Origin: Branchiostoma floridae | Taxonomy: Eukaryota > Chordata > Leptocardii > Amphioxiformes > Branchiostomatidae | Length of the DNA: 64,000 nucleotides | Assembly (NCBI RefSeq): GCF_000003815.2 | Contig: NC_049996.1 | Span: forward strand, 7,467,960 to 7,531,959 | Direction of reading: 5' to 3' | Shown: positions 26,401-37,200 of the stretch, piece after piece | Position numbering within the stretch: the stretch's first letter is position 1 | How the letters are laid out: every line of letters begins with the position of its first letter | Notes under the pieces: model-generated | What the model was told of the DNA's origin: nothing | Database searches by the model: none | Seen by the model: only the letters and a program-made list of their open reading frames with translations | Made by a program: the position numbers and the translations under genes

Positions 26401-29400
26401 TAGCTTATTTGAAATGTGTTCAACACAACAAATGCAAATGAACAGGAGTTTGGTATACAAAAGCAATATGTTGTAATAGCTAAGTGCCCAATTTCAGACC
26501 ATGATGAAATTTCAGACCAAATGTATTATTCATATTACACTGTAAAGTGGCCCTTTTCAGTTTCACAAATAATATCCCCTTCCAAAAGAAAAGGTTTTCA
26601 ACATTTGAAATGTCTCTCACTGTGGAAGACAGACAGCAGGATAGGCTCAATGATGGTGTTCTTTCCTCTCTTCCCCCTTTGCATTCTGGGTACCAAAGAC
26701 ACAACCCTTGAGACCGACTGTTCAGGTACACCTCTGTCCACCCTGTTGTTGACCAGTTCTGTAATGTTTAAGTTGAATTATCTTTTTAATAAATGATAAA
26801 TGACATGGGGAATTTTAGCTTGTAAATTGTTTAAGGTAAAAGCATGAATTGCAAGGTACAACAGTAAGAAATACTGAAATGCTCTTTTGTAATGCATGGC
26901 CCTGTGTAAAATGTTGAAATCATTATTAAACTCAACTGAGGTGAAGCACATTGTTTTCAAGCACTCCAGTAGTGCAATACGGCTTCTCAGCTGCTTGCAT
27001 TTTTGTTGATAGACATTTGGTCACCCCGACTCTTCTCAAAATGTGTTGGGTTATGGTGTCTGGGTGGTGTAGCAGTCTACCCACTCTGCCAATTGCAAAT
27101 CTCCTTCGAATTCTGTGGAACCATCAACCTGGGTTCAAACCTGGGTTTGACACTTTACATGTACAAATGTACCATGAAGACATAATGTGGTTGTCTTAAA
27201 ATGTAAGCTGTTGTAAAGAGGCATTGCACTACCACGAGCTACTTGAAAAGCCGTCTTGCTTCACCTCAGTAGTGATGACTGTTTCACCTTAATCAATTAC
27301 TTAATTTTGCATAAGGGCATCTTTTTCTTTTGCTGGGTTCAAAATGCCACATGAAAGTTCTTGATAGTGTGGAACTGCTTGCTTGACTTATAAAAAAAAT
27401 GGTTAATTTTGCTTCTTCCCTGCCAAAGCAGTAATGCTACAACAAAGCTCAACAAAGTTGGTTACCATGACAACAACCCCCTTTTGGTTCCTCACATTTT
27501 GACAGACATCTTCTTTCTCTTTTGTCACAGGTTGGGAAGATCATGTCCATTCCTGAGAGACCTCCAGTAGTGAGTACATCATCATAATTATGATATGGTT
27601 TTATTAACCAGCCTTCTTAAGCTGGCATCACACACCAGGAAAATAGCGTACCCGACAAATCTTTCAGCTCTACATGACTTTGTATATAAAGGACATCTGT
27701 GTCGGCACAACAGCCGGTGTCCAATTAATTTCTGCTCAAAATAGATCTGCCAATATTGGCAAGTCACTGAGTCCATCAACTGTGATGTGGTAGATTTGCT
27801 GGCAAATATATGCGCAACTCTCCAGTGATTGTAGAATTTGGCACCTTCCAGCAATTAACAAAGTCGGATGAATGTCTTCAATTGTGTGATGCCAGCTCTT
27901 GATAATAAGTTGATTCTAAACTTTCTGACAAAGTAGAGGAAGGCCCTTGGTCTCCCATATGAGATAACTTCTGTAACCTTAAACTGGAGGAATGTCTACA
28001 AATGTAACAGTCTTAATCAACTCAGTTGCATAAGCTCTTGTTTGCAACATTATTTTTGGACATTTCTTTTTGCTTGACGGTGTGAACGGATTGTATGTGT
28101 AATATATTAATGCCTCTGTTTGAATTGTGGTTTGTGCAATGATTAAGTTGCATCTCTTATGATTTTGCTTTCTGCATTGTGGTAATAAGCCTGTTTACAG
28201 TTTAAACTGCACACGTGCAGTGAAATTGTGGACAATATGTCAAAGGTGAAGGCCCCTTGTAAACAGTTCTTATCTGGACCATGCTTAGGGTACCATGCTT
28301 CATTAATATATGTTTAGACATGTTTTGTTTACGTCTCAGGGGCCTTCAACTTTGACATGATGCCCACAATGCATCTTGCTGCTCATGTCCAATTTAATCC
28401 ATGAACTGGCTTATTGATTTCGGTGTAGCTCTGACTGCATCTGTGAAATCTGTGCAGCCAACTCGTAGCATGGCTGTTGTGATTCCCCTGCATGAAATGT
28501 TTGTTTGCTTTCGCTTCAACCCCCCCACCCCCTGCCCCCCACCCTAGCAACCCGAGGCCTCGGCTGAAAACCCAGGGCATGCCAACAACGGGTTCAACAA
28601 TGGATTCTTTGGATCAGAAGTAAGGCTGCTATGATTCGTCCATTCGCTGCAGTGTCTAATTAATAATGCGCATAATTAACCTTTGTGAGGGGATGACAGT
28701 AATGCTGAGACTAAGGCTTTGCCAGCCCTTTGTTTCCAATGTTAAACATATTAAGTATTATGGAGCTCTCTGAATTTGGTGGCCAACGGACGATGTAAGA
28801 TTGCACATAAACTTGATAATTCTTAATTCCACCAAGAGCATTATACATGTAATGCTAGTTCACCTTTATCCACTGGGTATTTAGCGATATCAAGTCTGTT
28901 GACTTCATATATCCCTAAATTAAGTAAATACCGTTTCAATACAGCTTTTAAATGCAACGGATGAAGTTACCCTGCGGACAAAGGTGAACTAGTGATATAT
29001 GTAAATTTGATAATCAGGTCCAAGTCTAGCTCCTGTACTTGATGCCTTGTCTGTGATTTTACTGTCATAACTACATGTAGGTAAGTATAGCCATATTGTC
29101 AGATGATAAGGATCATTTACCAAAGACATGTGTTGATAATTTGTTCCACTTGAGATTTAAGTACAGAAATCTCTCACCAAAAACAATTAACCAATAATTG
29201 AACATCATATGCTCTTCAAAGGTTTAAAGAATATAAATGCTATTCCAATAGTTTTTGCTGCAGAAAAAAATTGAGGAAACCAGAAGAGTGGTAAAGCCCC
29301 AAATGTCTGAAATGCAAACATACTTGGTATGTGGTTAAACATGTCTGTTATGTCCATGTACTTAACATGCCTGTACTTTTTACAGGTGGATGCTCCCACT

Positions 29401-30915
29401 GTACAGCTTGTCGGATCACCTGATAGTAACTTGGGCAAGGCTACTGGAAAAAGGGTATGTGTTGCGTTTCTTGGGTCTTCTAGAGTTCTCCTTGTCCTTG
29501 GCTTTACTGTAGTTCATCAACTACAAATTCTTCACGGAGGTATGACTGAGATCTTTCATTCCTTTGTTTTATCTGTGCAGTTACATCTCATCGCCCTGAA
29601 CGAGCCAATGACAGGCAACATGTACGGGATCCGTGGAGCGGACTTCAAGTGTTTCCAGCAGGCTCGGCAGGCCGGACTGCGTGGGACGTTCCGCGCCTTC
29701 CTGTCCTCCAAGGTGCAGGACCTGAGCTCCGTGGTCAGCAGAGGGGACAGGGACGGCATCCCCATTGTCAATCTCAAGGTCAGGTTCATTCAAGTTCACG
29801 TTCTTTCAATATAGAGCATTATTGGGATTGGGAACCAGGGAAAACCGGGAAAGCAATCAAAGGCGTCAAAAACACATCTGATGCAGCCAAACAAATCCTC
29901 AAAAATGAAGAAATCTATTGCGTTACTAGCTACTTGACTACATCGTAGTAGAACATGTTTTGAAAAAAGGCTGGTAAATAAATAGCTAGTCAATGCTATT
30001 ATGTCTAAAATGCAGTTCATTTTACAGTTTGCATTTTACAGTTTGCTTGTGAAATTATCAAAGGGTGGAATTCCTTGCCACCAAGTAATGTACGAACATT
30101 TCACTTAGGTGACACTTCACCTAGATGTTCAAAGGTTTAATTAGGTGTGACAGGTCGTTCAGTCGTGTGCCTGCAAAGCTGGTGTGTTTTATGTTTACAG
30201 AATGGCGGTTATACCAGCTACTAACAGACCACATGAAGATACAGAAGCTAGCATGTACATTTTGTGTAAACATGTACACAGAGGGGCGTTATAGATGCCA
30301 TACAGAAAAACATGTTTGTTTTTTTACACACAGGACGAGATTCTGTTCCCATCTTGGAACTCCATATTTGAAGGTGAAAGAGAGACCAACGAGTACAAGG
30401 GTGGAGCCTTCGATATTAACACAGCCATCTACACCTTCAACGGGACACAGCCTCTTCTAAACCCAACATGGTGAGATTGTCTATTGTTTGGGATTAGAGA
30501 TGGCCTCTAAACTAGAACAATTTTCTTCCACAATATATATTGTACATCATATTCCAATCATAAAATCAAGGGTCGTCCACCGAATTTTGGCCACTGGACC
30601 ATCAACTCTTATGCTGTATTTCCTTCATTGTGACAGAGAGTTGTTTGTAGATTGTCAACAAATTGTGCTGACTTGTTTTCCAGGCCACACAAGCGAATCT
30701 GGCACGGCACAAACATGGATGGCCAGCGTCTTGGAGACCACTTCTGTAACGCCTGGCGGGAAAACGACGTCAGCTTCGTGGGCATGGCGTCCTCCCTCCA
30801 AACCGGCATGCTACTAGGACAAGAACAGTACAGCTGTTCAAGTTCCTACATCGTACTGTGCATAGAAAATACCCACAAAAGGCACCACAGAGTTTACAAC
30901 TATAGGAGGAAGTAG
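6892..30915 (+). CDS. COL15A1/COL18A1-like: Collagen XV/XVIII (multiplexin) gene, 3' part, 42 exons
   Basis: Basement-membrane collagen whose C-terminal endostatin can be released as a matrix signal. Exons: 6892-7002, 7963-8200, 8402-8490, 8966-9067, 9660-9692, 10373-10399, 10740-10775, 11398-11505, 12219-12263, 12582-12764, 13075-13110, 13685-13729, 13979-14062, 14369-14386, 15292-15345, 15921-15965, 16695-16766, 16952-16987, 17494-17598, 18044-18079, 18452-18523, 18789-18824, 18938-19000, 19241-19372, 19603-19674, 19845-19889, 20085-20117, 20303-20356, 20718-20814, 21220-21245, 22462-22506, 22590-22625, 23501-23545, 24055-24144, 24543-24740, 25307-25432, 27531-27569, 28548-28619, 29386-29454, 29581-29778, 30334-30470, 30684-30915. 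All have AG/GT borders; total 3,420 nt, in frame to TAG. Interrupted Gly-X-Y, a trimerisation domain and endostatin define the family. The N-terminal domain is missing from the window. Introns hold several foldback repeats. Small missed exons are possible, especially at 21246-22461 and 25433-27530. Confidence 0.93.
8966..12764 (+). CDS. Collagen exons 4-10: interrupted Gly-X-Y domains
   Basis: Seven exons with [10 protein letters not shown]-type blocks separated by short breaks such as [11 protein letters not shown] (exon 5) and [15 protein letters not shown] (exon 9), the frequent interruptions typical of multiplexins. Exon 8 ends at a GTGTGT donor, weaker than its neighbours. Exon 10 (183 nt) has an uninterrupted run followed by [17 protein letters not shown], which contains an N-glycosylation sequon (NIT). 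Confidence 0.88.
12780..12906 (-). repeat. Short dispersed repeat, Tigger/pogo-like end (copy 2), intronic
   Basis: Reverse-complement relative of 4629-4797, starting right after the exon 10 donor with ACAGGAGAAGCCAGTTAATC. It lies wholly in the intron between 12764 and 13075. Confidence 0.45.
13075..17598 (+). CDS. Collagen exons 11-19: interrupted Gly-X-Y domains
   Basis: Nine phase-0 exons, many of 36, 45, 54 or 72 nt, so each encodes a whole number of Gly-X-Y triplets. Exon 13 ends in a Gly-rich break (PSGGGGGIF) and exon 14 is only 18 nt (GFGGSS). Exon 19 closes a proline-rich block with the non-collagenous [11 protein letters not shown]. Donors are mostly GTAAGT or GTGAGT; exon 19 uses GTACAG. 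Confidence 0.87.
14481..14650. mobile_element. Foldback MITE, dispersed family member 1
   Basis: GTAATAAGCCTGTTCATGGT at the left is mirrored by an imperfect reverse complement ending GGATTATTAC at the right. The arms also share GAGATGTATTGTGGGTAA. Relatives in this window lie at 15388-15426 (fragment), 24838-24975, 25685-25850, 28181-28415 and 37000-37200, all sharing text such as GTCAAAGGTGAAGGCCCC or its complement. It is about 170 bp with no coding capacity. Confidence 0.75.
18044..20814 (+). CDS. Collagen exons 20-29: Gly-X-Y domains with an RGDS site
   Basis: Exon 20 is non-collagenous ([12 protein letters not shown]). Exon 23 encodes [15 protein letters not shown] with an RGDS tetrapeptide at 18971-18982, a classical integrin recognition motif, here inside a triple-helical stretch. 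Exon 24 carries the break [20 protein letters not shown]. Exon 28 ends in a non-collagenous Ser/Phe/Pro stretch and exon 29 ends in phase 1, completed by GA at 21220. Confidence 0.87.
18262..18370 (+). repeat. Possible Tc1/pogo-type miniature element end
   Basis: ATACAGTCAAACCCACCCAA followed by GAGGACAACTAAGGGGACAG resembles ends of mariner/pogo-type miniature elements. Only one end is evident, so the boundaries are uncertain. Confidence 0.3.
21220..24740 (+). CDS. Collagen exons 30-35: last collagenous domains
   Basis: Exon 30 is just 26 nt (GLVGPAGPK after the split Gly). Exon 34 has the break [18 protein letters not shown]. Exon 35 (198 nt, 66 codons) is a long, nearly continuous triple helix, with [18 protein letters not shown] in the middle, ending GRAAG just before the trimerisation domain. 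The 1.2-kb intron before exon 31 shows no extra exon that I can support. Confidence 0.88.
24838..24975. mobile_element. Foldback MITE family member (partial)
   Basis: Shares AGGGGCCTTCAACTTTGAC and a GTGGCTTATTGG terminus with the 28181-28415 copy; the left terminus is missing. It is intronic. Confidence 0.55.
25307..25432 (+). CDS. Collagen exon 36: NC1 trimerisation domain
   Basis: 42 residues beginning [13 protein letters not shown] and containing [20 protein letters not shown]. This matches the small trimerisation domain of collagens XV and XVIII, whose hallmark is (F/L)xVxxxExLYVRVxxGW. It nucleates chain trimers at the start of NC1 and sits, as expected, directly after the last Gly-X-Y block. 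Confidence 0.93.
25685..25850. mobile_element. Foldback MITE family member (degraded)
   Basis: Contains GGTAAAGGCCCC at the left and TTTGACATATCACCCACAATGCATC at the right (split here as TTTGACATATCACC and CACAATGCATC), the conserved arm of the family at 14481-14650. It is intronic. Confidence 0.5.
27531..29454 (+). CDS. Collagen exons 37-39: protease-sensitive hinge
   Basis: Exon 37 is [13 protein letters not shown], exon 38 is Asn/Gly-rich ([17 protein letters not shown]) and exon 39 ends GKATGKR. The region is low-complexity and non-collagenous, as expected for the hinge between the trimerisation domain and endostatin. The dibasic KR at the very end, just before LHLIALNEP, is a plausible processing point; that is inference. 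Confidence 0.85.
28181..28415. mobile_element. Foldback MITE family member 2
   Basis: Left terminus GGTAATAAGCCTGTTTACAG, right terminus AACTGGCTTATTG. The arms share GTCAAAGGTGAAGGCCCC and its complement. A spacer of about 100 bp separates the arms. It lies in the intron before exon 38. Confidence 0.65.
29581..30915 (+). CDS. Collagen exons 40-42: endostatin domain and stop
   Basis: Exons 29581-29778, 30334-30470 and 30684-30915. The sequence shows [63 protein letters not shown] and SYIVLCIEN, all diagnostic of endostatin. The four cysteines of the two nested disulfides are present (FKC, HFC, YSC, VLC). Of the zinc ligands described for the vertebrate domain (His1, His3, His11, Asp76), only the counterparts of His11 (LHLIALN) and Asp76 (NLKDE) can be seen. 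An RGD lies at 29740-29748 where human endostatin has RAD. After VLCIEN comes a basic tail ([12 protein letters not shown]) and then TAG. Confidence 0.97.
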
Positions 30916-33391
30916 TTTTAACCATTCTTCTCGTACCCTCAGTCTTGTATATTATTTGACACCCTTGTATGTATGAAGAACTAGGCTGATATGGTATGTG
31001 GTAGTCCAGCCCTTGTAGTTTTACATGTATATTTGTTGGAGATATATTGCGGGATTGTGATAACTACATTGTGTGGCACGACAGTACACAGAGATACGCT
31101 TGTCTGGCTGGAGGGACTCCTGTGCTTGTTGCAGAGAGACAGTGGATATTGTAGCTGAAAAAGTTTTAATTTTAACTGAAAAATATTGCATTTCTTTACT
31201 ATATACATGTAGTGTGACCATAACATGGAAGTTGACTTAGCAGAAACTCCGTCAAAAAATGAGATCAATGTATTATATGATTAAATCTTGCTGGTGCCAA
31301 AACTTAGTATTTGTAAAACATATATATTGATTAGTATTAACGTTTGCTAGGTTTCCAATGAAAATAGAAAGTCTGTGATTGCGTTTTGTTGATTTGGAAG
31401 ATAGTGCTATGTTTTTTAGGTTCAAAGGAGTTGTTTTATAAGTCGACTTAACTTTTATGGAGCATAGATCTAGAACATGTTACCAAACCTTTTGTCATTC
31501 CATGACCAGAAAAAAAGCAACTGTCAAACTTTGAATAATGGATAGTATATAATGTAGCTGTGTGCAAGTTTCATTCATTTTAGATGTCATTCAGGGCAGT
31601 TTTTAAAAACATTTTAGAAAGGTACTGGTAAAGATAAACTTTTAATGAAGTCGGAACAAAGACATTGTTCGTAAGATGATAAAGACTTTGGAAGGCAAAA
31701 ACTGTTTTAAATAAAATCAAGACAAATAATTATAGGAATTTGGGAACAAAAAGTATCCAGTATTTTACCATACCTCAATGTCTGGAAAGTAAGGGTTAGC
31801 CTGATTGAATTGTTGTCATAGCAAAATGCATGAATTAGCTGGATTTTAGTATTGCAAAGACATGTAAGGCTGCTTTTATCTCAATCTTCTCAGTCATTCA
31901 CATAGTGAAGCACTCATCTTGCCTAACCTCCTTTGAAGGATCCACAAGTCTGACTTTTATTGGTTTATAATGTGCTGCTTCTTTCTGATGGCTCAGTTCT
32001 ATTTGTACTCAGTTGTTTAGGGATCGTCTTTATATAGAGTTTGCTGCTATCATTTGCAGAACATTATATTGAAACTGTCCACATGTAGAATTAGATCTGA
32101 CATGCCATCAGAAGAAAGGCTCATTACAGACCACAAAAATAGCTTGACTTGTAGAGTCTGTTCAGGAGGATACATCTTGCCATTGTACATTGTAGCTGAG
32201 ACATGGTAGAAATATGTACATTTGTACATGTAACATTAACGTTACATGTATACTCTCTTCTTCAGTAAGACAGTTGTACTTACTATGGAAAGTATTGTAC
32301 TTACATGTACCACCAGGTTCTGGTTCAAACATGATGATAACAACATCCAACCACTCTACCCTTGTATTGTTTAGGAAATAAGATGTACCATTGTCTAGCA
32401 CAATAGTCTTTGAAATTACTATTAGGATTCTGACAAAAAATGCCCCTGCAGTTACCTAACTAGGAGATAGGGGGTTCAGGCTCATCACTGTCTGATAGAT
32501 GAGCTAGATAGTTATAGACTATAGGTCTTCCTCTCACAACTTTCACAAAGGTGCTATGACTACATATAACCTCCCAGTATTCAATATAATATATCTATAT
32601 ATATGATAATGGTGCTTGTTTATAACTTTGACAATTGGTCAGTACTGGTAATATAGAAACCCAACAGTGCCTTAGTATTACTCAAACTCAGTACGTTTTC
32701 TACAAGTTAGTTTAAAAAGATTAACATAATTATAAAGGTAATAGTTTGTTTTTTTAACTCTGGATAATACATATGTTTGATGTTCTGTGTTTTGTGAGTG
32801 GATGTAGTGTATGTATCTTTAAAGATCAGCGGACAATCGTGACAATGAAGTTTTTGCAAAGGTTTAGATTGAAGATAACTAAAACTGTATATACATGTAT
32901 ACAACATCGTGGATATATTAGTTCCCGACCTGATATTAGTTATTATAATCTTATTCCTGGTTAGATTTTAACTTAGAAGTCCAAATATTTCACTCCTATT
33001 GACAGTAAAACAGGATAAATGTGTTTTCATTGATGTTGACTCACTTCTAGTTCACTATGCACCATTTATTACAATTGTACCTTGTTCATCTTAAATATTA
33101 GATTCTACTTAAACATGTACCTCATATTGTTTTAGTGCTTAACGGTTGAGTTGCTTCTATATTAGCATCTATTTTTTCTTGAAACAAGAAATTTACAAGT
33201 TTGTTTTAAGGGTGGACTTTGCCATGGAACTGTTTGAACCTTGTAGACCATCTTAAGTTATTTTAGTTCTTTATTTGAATATTACAGCAGTAAACGTGAT
33301 CTATGAAGTGTCCTTTGTGCTATCAAGGATATTTTGTCATTGCCAATTCAGCTGTGTAAGTGAAATGTATTATTTTAATGATATTAATAAA
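30916..33391 (+). other. Probable 3' UTR of the collagen gene
   Basis: AT-rich, no coding potential. AATAAA hexamers occur at 31710-31715 and 33386-33391. The second is followed by GGACACAACACATAGTGGTT and a T/G-rich stretch (TTGTATTTTGTGTTTTT), typical downstream polyadenylation context, so it is the preferred end. Confidence 0.55.
33386..33391 (+). terminator. Polyadenylation signal AATAAA
   Basis: AATAAA in an AT-rich context, with a GT/T-rich element starting about 20 nt downstream. It is the last good hexamer before the minisatellite at 33738. An alternative is AATAAA at 31710. Confidence 0.5.
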
Positions 33392-33737
33392 GGACACAAC
33401 ACATAGTGGTTGTATTTTGTGTTTTTACATCTGTACAATGTCTCCACACTACTGGATGATTTTAAAAACAGGTGTCATTCACTAAAATGTGATAATTAGA
33501 GCTATGGCCTTGGGCTATACCACAAAAATCATTTAGACAAGGTACAAAATATCGGAACACCATAAAACGCTTACCGATACTGTATCTAAGTAGACTTGAA
33601 CTCAAGTATATGACGTTGGATTTTTGCCCCGCACATTTTTCAGTTTGATTGATTATTGCAGCAATTAACTGACTACATTATAAGGGTATGACAAAAACCC
33701 ATCGCTTTTCTTTCAATTGCCCAATTAGGCAAACTGT

Positions 33738-34068
33738 TCCTGGTGCTGAACACCATACACAGTACACAAATGTCTCTGGTGCGAAACACATACATTCAGG
33801 CAAACTTAACTGCCCTTGGTGCTGAAAACCATCCACACACAGGCAAACATAACTGTCCTTGGTGCTGAACACCATCCACACACATACAAACATGCCTGCC
33901 CTTGGTGCTGAAAACCATCCACACACAGGCAAACATAACTGTCCTTGGTACTGAAAACCATCCACACACATACAAACATGCCTGCCCTTGGTGCTGAAAA
34001 CCATCCACACATAGGCAAACATACCTATTCTTGGTGCTGAACACCATCCATACAGTCAAACATACCAG
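33738..34068. repeat. 43-bp minisatellite with an 86-bp higher-order period
   Basis: Seven to eight copies of a 43-bp unit built on CTTGGTGCTGAAAACCATCC followed by ACACA. Adjacent units alternate between AGGCAAACATAACT and TACAAACATGCCT endings, so the true period is a dimer of 86 bp. Because 43 leaves remainder 1 on division by 3, each unit shifts frame and all three minus-strand frames stay open, giving overlapping Cys/Trp/Val-rich reading frames that are not genes. Confidence 0.88.
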
Positions 34069-35414
34069 TTATTAGATATTTCACTCCCAATCAACACCAA
34101 GAGAAGTTATCGTAGATCGGTATCGTAGGAATGTATGTGGAAATCACTCGTTGTGGAGAATTATAAATTATAGTGTGTATGAATCTACAACAGGATGAGA
34201 ATTTGTTTCATGTGTGTAACGTTAACGGGACCCGTTACACTTGAAAAAGCACCAATGCTTGTCACCGATTCGTATTGCACAATCTCATATCAAAACGAGG
34301 CCTGGGACACGAGCCAAGAACGACAGACAGAAGACATTGCGTTTCGTCTTGTACCAGCAGTTCTCGTTACGATAGCGAGAAAAAACTGCCATATCACGAA
34401 ACCTCGCAACAGACACCGCTGCGTTAATATGGATCGTCAAGGTATAGCCTGATTAAATCTCGCTTATAGCAGCCCGCCAATCATCCGCCGGGAGGGGCCA
34501 GTTACAGCCCTGGACAGCGGAGTTGTGTTACACAGACTAGTCAAGGTACATCGGGATAAACTTCAAGGTACTGGTTATTCTCACTTTATGTCGTAGTGTT
34601 TTGGTGGGTGTAACGTTACGAGTTGGCGTTAGGGCAGGGGCGTTTATGCGGCGTCACTATAGCTTGCTAGTCTTCTTTCTGGACAAGTCCGTACTGCACG
34701 AATGTCATACTTTTTTCTCAGAATATGTTCAGGATGGTCTCTCATCTGTAAACCCTGAGTTTCAAGTCGATCCATTTTTCCGAAGTGGCATAAATCGAAG
34801 TTTATTACGTCTTCTCCAGGCCATTCGCCACCCGCACACTGTCCTATCTCTACTGTTATAATTATGTTGTGTAAAGTTGTTTTTGTTTTCAATGTGACGA
34901 AAGCCTTGATTAGAAAAGCACACTCTTGAAAGAATATAAGATTTCTATGTGGCATTTCCTCACGCAATAAAATCAAATCTGCACTAGTCAGTGACGACCC
35001 CTAGCGATTCAAGTAATACTTACCGCTGTTCGGTGCGTTTACTTCCTTCCAGCCGCGTTTTTTTATGCAATGATTTCAGCTCTTAGATGGGGACTATAAC
35101 GACCATCATCTTTGACATGTGATTAAATTTGGGCATTAATTAGGTTGGACCACATGGCAGGTGTTACATATGTGAGCCCTGATTGGCTGGTGAGAGTTGC
35201 ACTAACAGGTTCCATTAAACAAATCAGTCAGTTGGAGACATGGACTCAGGTAGGTGTGAAAGTTGTAGATCTCTCTCTGTAGATCATAGATTGCATGTGT
35301 TTGGTGTGACCCTACATGTATCTTCTCAGATCTCCTATCTGTAACACTAAGCTAGACCAGCTGTTCTACTGTATCTTTACTAAGACTTGTTAAAGCTAAC
35401 GTTACATGTACATG
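34069..35414. other. Intergenic stretch, no gene recognised
   Basis: Short reading frames on both strands resemble nothing known to me and lack supporting splice structure. Nothing else stands out. Confidence 0.35.
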
Positions 35415-35754
35415 CAGGGCTCGAAATACTTTTTTCAGCATACCTGCACTGGTGCAGGTAATATTGAAAATTACCTGCACAAGAAAAATTGCACCTGCAC
35501 CACTCTGAACTTAAGAATTATCAAACTAAAATTGTTCAGGAACCATGCATTGATATTTTTTTTTTTTTGATACTTTATCAGTGCAGCTTATACCAATCCA
35601 TACACACCTACATACATCATGAATACAGACATTTATGTATAAAACCCAGTACATGGACCAGTGCAGATTAGGTGCAGGTAGACACCAGAAAAACCTGCAC
35701 AGCTCCAATTTTACCTGCACTAACCTGCATATGCAGGAGGTATTTCGAGCCCTG
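35415..35754. mobile_element. Miniature hAT-like element with CAGGGCTCGAAATAC termini
   Basis: Starts CAGGGCTCGAAATAC and ends GTATTTCGAGCCCTG, perfect inverted termini. Inside are repeated ACCTGCAC and GTGCAGGT words that pair with each other. It is 340 bp, non-coding. The flanks share only ATG (35412-35414 and 35755-35757). A relative lies at 43153-43517. Confidence 0.8.
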
Positions 35755-36744
35755 ATGGGAAAATAGGCAATACCTGGTATTAGAGTAAGACGCAGATTAA
35801 TCAACAGTCTCATAGACAGAAATCAAACTGGCTTGGTTACACTTATATAGATACTAAGACCAGAACTACTTTCAATACATTTGATTCCAACTCCACGTCT
35901 GTGAATAACCATGTTTAAAGCTCTCATCTCAGCAATGTGATCAACAATATAAGCTTTGACTTTCACATAGTTGCTGCTTTGTGCACAAAATGTACTGTGT
36001 GTTGCAATGTTTTATGTCAACCAGGATACACCTGCGAATTTGAAAGGAAGGGGAACACATTGATTCCTGGTGATTTTTTTGTCGAGATAGAATGTTGTAT
36101 AGCTTCTAGTTGATGTAGTTCTACAAAATCAGGGTTGAGCTATTACGAATTAGGACATTTACCGACCCAAGTGTGCACGTGTAGGTAAAAGGTAAGAACC
36201 CTCCATACAAACAAAAGACATCTTGGCATTGTTACACAAACTGATTGACAGGGGACATGTACATGTGTAAGGCATGGTTGAGACACAAACTGTTAAAGTC
36301 TGCACCTTTGAGCTGTACATGAGCAGTACGAGCGATAGCGATGGTGTCACATTGACGCAGTGGTAGGCAAAAAGGAGTTTTTTTGCAAAATATTGATTTA
36401 AATATTAACCAGTAATTTGATCTGCTAATTCAAATGTCAATTTTTAAGCCAATCTACTGACATCCTGGTAGGCACCAGCCGTAGTATACCCCATATATAA
36501 ACAGCAATAGTATACCCCATATATAAACAGCAGCAGTGAGCGCTCCTGTTGGATCCATGAAGCTGCATCTTCTCCAACAGCCCAGTGAGAAGTTTACACT
36601 GGACCCTTGCAAATCTTCTACTTCCAGTTGCTGTAAAAGAGTGATTTTGCCAGGCTTCTTCCTGCACAATCGTTTTTACAGCTAACTGACTCCAAAGTTC
36701 TGACTAGATAAAAACTTCCACATGGCCATTTAAAATCATGAAAG

Positions 36745-36750
36745 TTTATT
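36745..36750 (-). terminator. Candidate polyadenylation signal for the reductase gene
   Basis: AATAAA on the minus strand, the first such hexamer I find downstream of the reductase stop codon (38478). This would give a 3' UTR of about 1.7 kb; no transcript evidence is available. Confidence 0.3.
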
Positions 36751-36999
36751 GAATGTACATTTTCACATTTCTTACAGTAAGTACACATGTTTTGCTGTCA
36801 TGATTTATCAAGTATTGTATATACAGTTTCATCAGTATAAGTTTTCACTGAGGAAGGAAGGTGGATGCCTTTCGAAACGTCTATTAAAATTTTTAAAGTA
36901 TCCAGAAGTAAAGAGTGATTCTTCTTCAATTTTAACGATACCTGGATGTCTAATCTTCACAAACGCATCAGTACAAAGGTATATGTCTGTTCATATATT

Positions 37000-37200
37000 A
37001 CTTCTGCATGCACTTTGAGATACATTTTGGGTAATACATCAGAGTCTCTGGAACGTAAACAAAGCCCATCTGGACATGTATCAAGCATGTATCAATTCTA
37101 AACAAGAACTGTTTACAAGTTAGGGTCCTTTTCCATTCACTTATTACCCACGGACAATGTATCTCAATGCATGTGCGGTTGGAAACATGAACATATTAAA
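37000..37200. mobile_element. Foldback MITE family member (degraded)
   Basis: CTTATTACCCACGGACAATG and TGCATGTGCGGTTGGAAACATGAACATATT (second given in part: GTGCGGTTGGAAAC) match the right arm of 14481-14650. The left arm is diverged. Confidence 0.5.

Noticed and set aside
33678-34059. Three overlapping Cys/Trp-rich minus-strand frames
   Set aside because: By-product of a 43-bp minisatellite whose unit shifts frame each copy.
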